From: Chloroflexia bacterium
GTDB lineage: Bacteria > Chloroflexota > Chloroflexia > DTKN01
DNA: 39,686 nucleotides
NCBI GenBank assembly: GCA_016928715.1
Contig: JAFGKG010000016.1
Location: forward strand, 1 to 39,686
Direction of reading: 5' to 3'
Shown: positions 15,123-22,900 of the stretch, piece after piece
Position numbering within the stretch: position 1 is the stretch's first letter
Layout: each line of letters opens with the position of its first letter
Program-made: the position numbers and the translations under genes
The notes under the pieces: generated by a model
Seen by the model: the letters and a program-made list of their open reading frames with translations, nothing else
Databases searched by the model: none
What the model was told of the DNA's origin: nothing

Positions 15123-16475
15123 ATGGCGGATGAACTGCAGCGATATCGCGCCCTGGAACGGGAGCTGGCCGGCCTGATCGGGCCGCGGCGATTCGAGCCG
15201 GCCGTCAACCTGCGCCTAGAACGCATCCGCCACCTGCTGCGCCTGCTCGACCACCCCGAGCGCGACCTGAACGCCATCCATGTCGGTGGGACCTCGGGCA
15301 AGGGCTCCACCGCGGCTATGGCCGCCGCCATGCTCACGGCAGCGGGCCAGCGGACCGGCCTCTACCTATCGCCGCACCTGCAAGTGCTCAACGAATGCTA
15401 CCAGATCGACGGCCGTATGGCCGCGACCGGTCAACTGGCGGCCCTGTTCGCCCGCCTGCGGCCGGCCATCGAGCAGGTGGGGCGGGAGAACCCCCTGGGT
15501 CGGCCCAGCTATTTCGAAGCCCAGACCGCCCTGGCCTTCTGCCTGTTCCGGGAGGAGGGCGTGGAGGCCGCCGTGGTCGAGGTGGGGCTGGGCGGGGCCG
15601 GCGACGCCACCAACACGCTGCCGGCGCGGGTGGCCGTGCTGACCAGCGTGGGCCTGGACCACACCGACATCCTGGGCGGCACCCTGGAAGAGATCGCCCG
15701 GGTCAAGGCCGGCATCATCAAACCGGGCCAGGTGGTCGTCAGCGGGATCGAGCAGGATGCCCCGAGGCAGATTGTGGAGCGGCGCTGCGCCGAGCAGGGG
15801 GCGACTTTCCGACAGTTAGGTCAGGACTTTGGGGTGGAGCTGCAGGGGGAGACGTTCGGCGTGATCCTGCCGGGCCGCCGCTACGAGGGACTGCGGCCGG
15901 CACTGCAGGGCGATTTCCAGCGGCGCAACGCAGCCTGCGCCGTGGCCGCAGCCCAGGCCCTCGAGCCGGACCTGCCGCAGCCGGCGGCGCGGGAGGGGCT
16001 GGCCCGGGCCTGGCTGCCGGGCCGGCTGGAGGTGGTGCAGGAACGGCCCACCGTGATTCTGGACGGCGCGCACAATCCGACCAAGCTGCGGGCGGCCGCC
16101 CGCAGCCTCGCCCAGCTCTACCCGGTCCGGCGGCGGTGGGTGGTCCTGGCCCTCAAATCGGACAAGGACGCCCGGGGCGTACTGGATCTGGTGGTGAGGG
16201 ATGCCGAGCAGCTCATCCTGACCACGTTTTCCACGGCGCTGTGGGAGGCCACCCCACCAGAGGCGCTGGCAGAGATCGCCCACACGCTGGCCCCCGACCT
16301 CGACGTCCATATCGTCCCCGATCCCCTGCGGGCCGTGGAGCAGGCCCTGGCCGCGGCCGGCCCCAAGGACCTGGTCTGGGTCACCGGTTCGCTCTACCTG
16401 GTGGGCAACGTACGGCAGGTGTGGTATCCGCTGGAGGACATTGTGCGTTATTTAGGGGACAGGAAGGGAGGATAG
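15123..16475 (+). CDS. folC: FolC folylpolyglutamate/dihydrofolate synthase, copy 2
   Basis: A 450-residue paralogue of the preceding gene and the more canonical of the two: P-loop HVGGTSGKGSTAAM, LSPHLQVLNE, VGLDHTDILGGTLEEIA and VKAGIIKPG, then VILDGAHNPTKL and VTGSLYLVGN. Its family motif reads EVGLGGAGDATN, so the usual Arg is Ala, the opposite defect to copy 1. The two share long stretches at both DNA and protein level (for example around the P-loop and the final 25 codons), so a tandem duplication is likely. GGAGG lies 7 nt before the ATG. The gene ends just before a strong double hairpin. Confidence 0.88.
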   Translation: MADELQRYRALERELAGLIGPRRFEPAVNLRLERIRHLLRLLDHPERDLNAIHVGGTSGKGSTAAMAAAMLTAAGQRTGLYLSPHLQVLNECYQIDGRMAATGQLAALFARLRPAIEQVGRENPLGRPSYFEAQTALAFCLFREEGVEAAVVEVGLGGAGDATNTLPARVAVLTSVGLDHTDILGGTLEEIARVKAGIIKPGQVVVSGIEQDAPRQIVERRCAEQGATFRQLGQDFGVELQGETFGVILPGRRYEGLRPALQGDFQRRNAACAVAAAQALEPDLPQPAAREGLARAWLPGRLEVVQERPTVILDGAHNPTKLRAAARSLAQLYPVRRRWVVLALKSDKDARGVLDLVVRDAEQLILTTFSTALWEATPPEALAEIAHTLAPDLDVHIVPDPLRAVEQALAAAGPKDLVWVTGSLYLVGNVRQVWYPLEDIVRYLGDRKGG

Positions 16476-16482
16476 GGAAAAG

Positions 16483-16516
16483 GGAAGGAAGCGGATACTG
16501 GCATCCGCTTCCTTCC
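16483..16516. terminator. 14-bp perfect hairpin after folC
   Basis: GGAAGGAAGCGGAT (16483-16496) pairs with ATCCGCTTCCTTCC (16503-16516) around a 6-nt loop. It lies between the convergent folC and gcvPB stops. It lacks a T run, so it may work as a bidirectional transcription barrier or mRNA 3' end. Confidence 0.6.
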
Positions 16517-16523
16517 GCTCCCT

Positions 16524-16551
16524 GTGCTGCGCACAGGCCTGTGCGCAGCAC
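16524..16551. repeat. 28-bp perfect palindrome
   Basis: GTGCTGCGCACAGG is followed directly by its reverse complement CCTGTGCGCAGCAC with no spacer, centred on AGGCCT. It lies 8 bp after the folC hairpin and 21 bp before the gcvPB stop. It may help end transcription from both sides or bind a dimeric protein. Confidence 0.7.
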
Positions 16552-16572
16552 GGGCATCTGTCCTCTACTCCG

Positions 16573-18051
16573 CTACTCCTCCCCCTCCCACCGGAGCACC
16601 AGGTCGCGCGCGGCGCGGACCTCGTCCAGCCGGCGCATCGGCGCGGTGTGTGGGGCCTCGTGCAGCAGCTCGGGCTGCGTGCGGGACTCCTCGGCGATCC
16701 TGGCCATAGCCTCGGCAAAGGCGTCCAGCATCTCCTGACTCTCGGTCTCGGTCGGCTCGATCATGAGCGCCTCGGGCACAATGAGCGGGAAATAGTTCGT
16801 CGGTGGGTGAAAACCATAGTCGATCAGGCGCTTGGAGATATCCAGCGCCCGTACGTCCGAACCCTCGACCCGGCCCACACAGACGAACTCGTGCATACAG
16901 ATCCGCTCGTGGGAGAGGGCGAAATGCTCCTTGATTTTTTGCTGCAGGTAATTGGCATTGAGCACGGCGGTCTCGCCCACCTGGCGCAGGCCGGCCGCCC
17001 CCAACATGCGGATGTAGGTATAGGCCCGCACCATGACCCCAAAGTGGCCGTAAAAGGTCTTGACCCGGCCGATAGAGCACTCGGGCATGTGCCAATCGTA
17101 ATAATAGCAGTCCTCGTCGTGCTCGTGCTCCTCCTCGGGGCACTCGCCGAGCAGTTCGCGCCGCACGATGGGGCCGGGCAGGTAGGGGGCCAGCGCGGCC
17201 GAACAGCCGACCGGGCCGGAACCCGGTCCGCCGCCGCCGTGGGGGGTAGAAAAGGTCTTGTGCAGGTTGTAGTGCAGGACGTCAAAGCCCATAGCCCCCG
17301 GCTGGGCAATACCCAAAAGGGCGTTCATATTGGCCCCGTCTCCATAGACCAGGCCGCCACAGCCGTGGACCAAGTCCAGCACCTCCAGCAGGTGCTCCTC
17401 AAAAAGCCCCAGCGTATTGGGGTTGGTCAGCATCAGGCCAACCACTCTATCGTCGCACTTGGCCCGCAGATCGGCCAGATCCACGTTGCCGCGCTCGTCC
17501 GAGCCCACCTCCAGCACCTCGTAGCCGCTCATGGCCGAGGTAGCCGGGTTCGTGCCGTGAGCCGAGTCGGGGATGAGCACGACCTTGCGCTGGTGGTCGC
17601 CGCGCTGCAGGTGGTAGGCCCGCATCATCTGGATGCCGGTGAACTCGCCATGGGCGCCGGCGGCCGGCTGCAGCGAGACCGCGGCAAAGCCGCCGATCTC
17701 TTGGAGGAATTCCTGCAGGTACCACATCAGGCGCAGGTTGCCCTGCACCGTATAAACCGGCTGGTAGGGATGGGTCCAGAGCAGTCCGGGCAGGGCGGCC
17801 GCCACATCGTTGACCTTGGGATTGTACTTCATGGTGCAGGAACCCAGGGGATAGAAACCGATGTCGATGGCATAGTTCTTTTGCGACAGGCGCACAAAGT
17901 GCCGCACCACGTCGTTCTCGCTGACCTGGGGCAGCGGTAGTTCCTGCCGCAGGAATTGGGCCGGGATCTCGCTCGGCGGCACGCCGACCGCCGGCAACAG
18001 GGCCCCGCAGCGTCCGGAGGCGCTCAATTCGTAGATCAGGGGCTCGGTCAT
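16573..18051 (-). CDS. gcvPB: Glycine dehydrogenase (decarboxylating) subunit 2
   Basis: The 492-residue PLP-bearing half of the split P-protein of the glycine cleavage system. It decarboxylates glycine and passes the aminomethyl group to lipoylated GcvH. Visible: GFYPLGSCTMKYNPK near residue 75, SLQPAAGAHGEFTGIQMM, DSAHGTNPATSAMSGY, LTNPNTLGLFEE, VYGDGANMNALLG and LHYNLHKTFSTPHGGGGPG, where Lys265 is the expected PLP lysine. Length is normal for the two-gene form. The ATG has AGGAGGTGA upstream and overlaps the gcvPA stop as ATGA, so the subunits are coupled. A His/Glu/Asp-rich insert near residues 305-320 (EEEHEHDEDCYYYD) is unusual and could bind metal. Confidence 0.95.
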   Translation of the reverse strand: MTEPLIYELSASGRCGALLPAVGVPPSEIPAQFLRQELPLPQVSENDVVRHFVRLSQKNYAIDIGFYPLGSCTMKYNPKVNDVAAALPGLLWTHPYQPVYTVQGNLRLMWYLQEFLQEIGGFAAVSLQPAAGAHGEFTGIQMMRAYHLQRGDHQRKVVLIPDSAHGTNPATSAMSGYEVLEVGSDERGNVDLADLRAKCDDRVVGLMLTNPNTLGLFEEHLLEVLDLVHGCGGLVYGDGANMNALLGIAQPGAMGFDVLHYNLHKTFSTPHGGGGPGSGPVGCSAALAPYLPGPIVRRELLGECPEEEHEHDEDCYYYDWHMPECSIGRVKTFYGHFGVMVRAYTYIRMLGAAGLRQVGETAVLNANYLQQKIKEHFALSHERICMHEFVCVGRVEGSDVRALDISKRLIDYGFHPPTNYFPLIVPEALMIEPTETESQEMLDAFAEAMARIAEESRTQPELLHEAPHTAPMRRLDEVRAARDLVLRWEGEE

Positions 18052-19397
18052 GAGCTCACCTCCTGCAGGGTCTGGACCAGGCGGTCGATCTCGTCCACCG
18101 GGACCATCTCGGTCACGCAAAAGAGCGCGCAGCGCTCTAGGTGGGGGTGGGTTTGGGACAGGTCCAGGCCGCCGATGAAACCGTGGTCCAGCAGCAGATC
18201 GTTCAGATCGGCCACCGGCACCGGGCAGCGCACCACGAATTCGTGGAAAAAGGGCCCATCGCCGACCCGCTCGTAGCCGGGAACCTGAGCGATGCGCTCG
18301 GCCGCATAGTGGGCCCGGTGATAGCAGATCTCGGCCACCCGGCGCAGGCCGCAGCTCCCCAGGCAGGAAAGATAGACGGCCGCCGCCAGGGCGTTAAGGG
18401 CCTGGTTGGTGCAGATATTGGAGGAGGCCTTTTCGCGGCGGATGTGCTGCTCGCGGGTGGACAGGGTCAGCACAAAGCCGCGCCTGCCCTCGGTGTCCAC
18501 CGTCTGCCCGGACAGCCGGCCGGCCAACTGGCGCACATACTTTTTGCGGCAGGCAAAAAAGCCCAGGTAGGGCCCGCCAAAGTTCAGCGGATTGCCCAGG
18601 GGCTGTCCCTCGCCCACGACAATATCCGCCCCCACCTGGCCCGGCGGGACAAACAGGCCCAGGGAGATGGGATTGGCCGCCATGACCAGCAGTGCGCCGG
18701 CCTGGTGCACGGCCTCGGCCAGGCGCTGCAGCCGCCCCGGTTCCAACAGCTCGCCCAAAAAGGTCGGCGTCTGCAGGATCAGGCACATGGTATCTCCGTC
18801 GAGCAGGGCCTCCAATTCGTCCAGGCCGGCGTTCAGATCCTCGTCGCCGGCGAACTCGACGTCCGTGCCCTGCAGGTAGGTCCGGGCCACCTGGCGGTAC
18901 TCAGGGTGCAGGCCCGGCGAGAGGATCGCCTTGTGCCGCTTGCCCCGCAGCACATTGTAGGCCATCACCACCGCCTCGGCCACGGCGGTCCCCCCGTCAT
19001 AGTGTGAGGCATTGGCCACTTCCATGGCGGTCAAGTCGCAGATCATGCTCTGGTACTCAAACATGGCCTGCAGGGTGCCCTGGCTGACCTCCGCCTGGTA
19101 GGGCGTATAGGCAGTGTAGAATTCGGAGCGACCGGTGATGGCCTGAACCACGCTGGGGACATAGTGATGGTAGGCCCCCGCCCCCAAAAAGCTGGTGAAC
19201 TGGTCCAGGCTGGCGTTCCAGGAGGCCATGCCGGCCAGTTCGCGCAGCAACTCAATTTCCGAGAGTGGCTGCGGCAGGTCGAGCTGGGGAAAACGAAAAT
19301 CGGTGGGCACATCGACAAAGAGAGCCTCGATCGAGCCTACTCCGATAGCCCGCAGCATCTCGCGCCGCTGTGCCTCCGTATGCGGCGTATAGCTCAT
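18048..19397 (-). CDS. gcvPA: Glycine dehydrogenase (decarboxylating) subunit 1
   Basis: The 449-residue other half of the split P-protein, forming a heteromer with GcvPB. It opens YTPHTEAQRREMLRAIGV, then has FLGAGAYHHYVPSVVQAI, YTPYQAEVSQGTLQAMFEYQ, TAMEVANASHYDGGTAVAEA and LNFGGPYLGFFACRKKYVRQ, and RREKASSNICTNQALNALAA, all typical of this subunit. Length is normal. It lies 15 bp after gcvH with AAGGAGG in the gap and overlaps gcvPB by 4 bp. No gcvT lies next to it, so the aminomethyltransferase must be elsewhere. Confidence 0.95.
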   Translation of the reverse strand: MSYTPHTEAQRREMLRAIGVGSIEALFVDVPTDFRFPQLDLPQPLSEIELLRELAGMASWNASLDQFTSFLGAGAYHHYVPSVVQAITGRSEFYTAYTPYQAEVSQGTLQAMFEYQSMICDLTAMEVANASHYDGGTAVAEAVVMAYNVLRGKRHKAILSPGLHPEYRQVARTYLQGTDVEFAGDEDLNAGLDELEALLDGDTMCLILQTPTFLGELLEPGRLQRLAEAVHQAGALLVMAANPISLGLFVPPGQVGADIVVGEGQPLGNPLNFGGPYLGFFACRKKYVRQLAGRLSGQTVDTEGRRGFVLTLSTREQHIRREKASSNICTNQALNALAAAVYLSCLGSCGLRRVAEICYHRAHYAAERIAQVPGYERVGDGPFFHEFVVRCPVPVADLNDLLLDHGFIGGLDLSQTHPHLERCALFCVTEMVPVDEIDRLVQTLQEVSS

Positions 19398-19412
19398 GAA
19401 AGGACCTCCTTG

Positions 19413-19790
19413 CTAGTCCAGCAGTGCCTTGTAGGCATCCGCGTCCAAAAGCTGCTCGAACTCATCGACGTCATCCACCTTGAAGCGAACCATCCAACCG
19501 ACACCGTAGGCATCCGTGTTGACGACGGCAGGATCGTCCAGCAGGGCCTCGTTGAGCTCGACGACCTCGCCGCCCACGGGGGCGTACAGCTCCGAGGTCG
19601 CCTTGACCGACTCGACCACGCCAAAGGATTCCCCCTGGTCATAGGTTTCCCCAATCTCGGGTAGCTCGACGTAAACCACGTCGCCCAACTCGGACTGGGC
19701 GTGGTCGGTGATGCCTACCACCACCGTGTCACCTTCCAGTCGGGCCCATTCGTGTTCCTCGGTATAGCGCAGATCCGCCGGGACATTCAT
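19413..19790 (-). CDS. gcvH: Glycine cleavage system H protein
   Basis: A 125-residue lipoyl carrier that shuttles the aminomethyl group between P and T proteins. It begins MNVPADLRYTEEHEWARLEG and has GITDHAQSELGDVVYVELP. The lipoylation motif VVESVKATSELYAPVGG has the acceptor Lys at position 63. The ATG follows AAAGGAGG. It is first in the gcvH-gcvPA-gcvPB operon, with a good promoter about 80 nt upstream and a GC-rich imperfect hairpin in the leader (about 19832-19862). I could not fit a glycine riboswitch there. Confidence 0.96.
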   Translation of the reverse strand: MNVPADLRYTEEHEWARLEGDTVVVGITDHAQSELGDVVYVELPEIGETYDQGESFGVVESVKATSELYAPVGGEVVELNEALLDDPAVVNTDAYGVGWMVRFKVDDVDEFEQLLDADAYKALLD

Positions 19791-19870
19791 CTGAAACCTC
19801 CTTTTTTATATTTGAACATTCACCAGGCCGGCCCGGCGGGCAAACAGCGCCCTGGCCAGCCTCATGCCAG

Positions 19871-19899
19871 ATAGTACCAGATTGCCCCGATATTGTCAA
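19871..19899 (-). promoter_or_regulatory. Promoter for gcvH-gcvPA-gcvPB
   Basis: The minus strand carries TTGACA (19899-19894), a 17-nt spacer and TACTAT (19876-19871). It is divergent from the sensor kinase promoter, with -35 boxes 14 bp apart. Confidence 0.72.
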
Positions 19900-19913
19900 T
19901 TCCCCGTTGCTGC

Positions 19914-19942
19914 TTGCCATGTTCCACGGCAGATGCTATAAT
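19914..19942 (+). promoter_or_regulatory. Promoter for the multi-GAF sensor kinase
   Basis: TTGCCA (19914-19919), a 17-nt spacer and a perfect TATAAT (19937-19942) preceded by TGC as an extended -10. The leader to the ATG at 19998 is about 50 nt. Confidence 0.72.
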
Positions 19943-19997
19943 AAAGGTCACCCGACAGCAAGGCCGGGTAGGTTGTTTTTGCCAAAAAGGGTGCGCC

Positions 19998-22900
19998 ATG
20001 AACAAGCTGAGGTTTGGACTCGGCTCGCTATCGCTAGAGATCATTATCCTCTCCACCCTGCTGGTGGCGATCATTGTGAGCGCAATCACCTGGGCCTCTA
20101 ACCACACCATCACCCAGGCCCTGGAGAAAGCATTTGACAATCAGGGCCGGCTCACCGCATTTTTCCTGGACAGCGCCATCCAATCCTACAGCGACCTGTT
20201 TGATCGCCACCGCCTGCAGCAGATCCTGGACAGTCTGACCGAACAGGACGACGACATCCACCACATCTCGATCTTTGCCGAGCAGGAGGGGCAATGGATC
20301 ACCGTGGCCAGCAGCGACCCCGAGCGCATAGGCGACGTGGCCACAGGGCACGAACTGGAGCCCCTGGAGACGGACGAAGCCCGATTTGAAAAACACACCT
20401 TTGAAGGAATCCCCACGCGCGAAATTATCGCCCCCATCCACGTGGCCGGAGCGGTCCGGGCCACGGCGGCCATCTTTATCAACCTGAACAAACAGCAGGA
20501 CTATATGCAGGCCCAACACCTGCAGAACTGGGCCATCGCCAGCGGTGGCACCCTGCTCCTGGTACTGTCGCTCTTTTTCGCCCTGCGCTACCTGGTCATC
20601 CGCCCTATCGGCGAGATCACGCGTACCGCCCGCCAGCTGGCCGAGGGCCACTTTGATCTACCGGATCCCTCCCAAAATTACAACGAGATCGGCCAGCTCT
20701 CCCGCGCCTTTTACGAAATGGGCAACTCGCTGCGCCAACGTGAGGTGCGCCTGACCGCGTTGAGCGAGATCGGCCAGGCCGTCAACTCGCTAAAACAGGT
20801 GGACGAGATCTTTCGCCTGTTGGTGGAACGCGCCCGCGACCTCCTGCCCTTTGAACGCTTTAGCATCGCCTTGTTGAACCAGGAGGGCACCCACTGGAGC
20901 CTAACCTACTCCCACGGCATGGACGATCTCCCCGAGCGATCCTACCGCATCACCCAAGGGCTACCCGGTTGGTCCGTGCGCACCGGCGAGTCCGCCCTGA
21001 TCCCCGACCTATTGGAGGACGAGCGGGCCGATGCGCCCATTGAAAAAGAGATCATCATCCGGGGCTGTCGCTCGGCCATCGTCGTACCCCTACGCCGCGC
21101 CGAAAAGATCGTCGGCACCTTGAACGTCGTCGGGCAGGGCACGAATGCCTATCGCAGCGATGACCTGGCCCTGCTCGACTTGCTGGCCCGCCAGGTCGAG
21201 ACGGCCCTGCAGAACGCCCGCCTGCTGGAACGGGAACGTCTCCGGGCCGAACAGCTTCGCGCCCTGGGCGAGGTCAACCGTCAGATCACCTCCATCCTGG
21301 ATGTGGACCCCCTGCTGCACCGCGTCGGCGAGATTATCCGAGAGACCTTTGGCTATCACCGGGCCCAGGTGGGCCTGATCGAGGGCGAGCAATTGGTCTT
21401 TCGCACCCGCGAGGACAGCCAGGGCCAGGAACTGCCGACCCTGCGCATCAAGTTGGGTGATCGCAGCATCACCTCTTGGGTCGCCCAACATCGAGAACCC
21501 CTCCTGGTCAACGACGTCACGCAGGATCCGCGCCACCACCCGGCCCCCACGCCGGACATAGACCGTACCCTTTCCGAGTTGGCCGTGCCCATTATGCTGG
21601 GGGATGAGGTCTTTGGCGTACTGGACGTCCAGAACACCCAAAAGGACACCTTTAGCGCGGAGGATTTGGAGCTTTTGCAGACCTTGGCCGGCAACCTGGC
21701 CGTGGCCCTGCAAAACGCCCGCCTGCTGCAGCAGGAACGACACCGCAGCGAGCAATTGCACGCCCTGGCCCAGGTCAACCGCGAGATCACCTCCATCCTG
21801 GACCAAGAAACCCTGCTCCGGCGGGTCGCCCGCATCATCCAGGGGACCTTTGGCTACCACCGGGTCAACGTAGGCCTGATTGAGGGGGATTTCCTCCATT
21901 TCCAGGCCCGGGTAGGGACTCCAGGGGAGGAGCTACTCCAGATCCGGCTCAAAGTCGGAGAGGAGGGCATCACCGGCTGGGTCGCCGGCCACGGCCAGCC
22001 GCAATTGGTCAACGATGTCACCCAGGATCCCCGCTACTTTGCCCCGCCCCAGCCCGAGGCCGACCGGGCCCTTTCCGAGATGGCCGTGCCCATTGTCCTG
22101 GGTAAAAACATCCTGGGCGTACTGGATGTGCAGAGTACCCGCAAGGGGGCCTTTCACGAGGAGGACATTGGCCTGCTGCAGACCCTGGCCGGCAACCTGG
22201 CCGTGGCCCTGGAAAACGCTCGCCTGTACGCCGAAGCCCAACAGCAACTGCAGGAACAGTCGGCGCTGCTGTCCATCAGCGCTTCCGTCTCGTCCACCCT
22301 GCGCCTGGAAGAGGTGGTGCGGCGCGTGGCCATCGCCATGGTCGAGGCGATGAACGTCAGCGCCTGCGCCATTTCGACCTGGGACCGCCAGTCTGACAGT
22401 GTCGTGCTGCTGGCCGAGTATGCCAGCTCGGACGAGGTAGAGCAAGAATGGGGCCAGGAGATCGGACGCGTCTACCCGCTGCAGGACTATCCGGCCACCC
22501 AAGAGGTGCTGGAGAGCGGCGTCCCGTTGCTCGTCAACCTCAGCGATCCCCAGGCCGATCCGAGTGAAAAGCAACTGCTGGAAGAGGGGGATCTCAAAAG
22601 CCTGCTCATGCTGCCGCTGCAGGCCCGTGACCAGATCATCGGCCTCGTCGAGCTGTTCGACGCCCACAAGGAACGCCCCTACAGCGAACGCGAGGTCACC
22701 TTTTGCCAGCTGCTGGCCAATAACGCCGGCCTGGCCATCGAAAATGCCCGCCTCTACGAGCAGGCCCGCCAGGAGCGCGACGCGGTCGAGCTGCTCTACC
22801 AAGTGGGGCGGGCCCTCAGCGCGGCCATCGATATGGAACAAGTCCTGCCGCGGGTGCTGGCCCAGGCCGTGGAAAAGACCGGCGCCTACCAGGGCAGCAT

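Noticed and set aside
19791-19865. Possible glycine riboswitch before gcvH
   Set aside because: The leader is only about 75 nt and lacks the conserved aptamer core; only a GC-rich imperfect hairpin is present.
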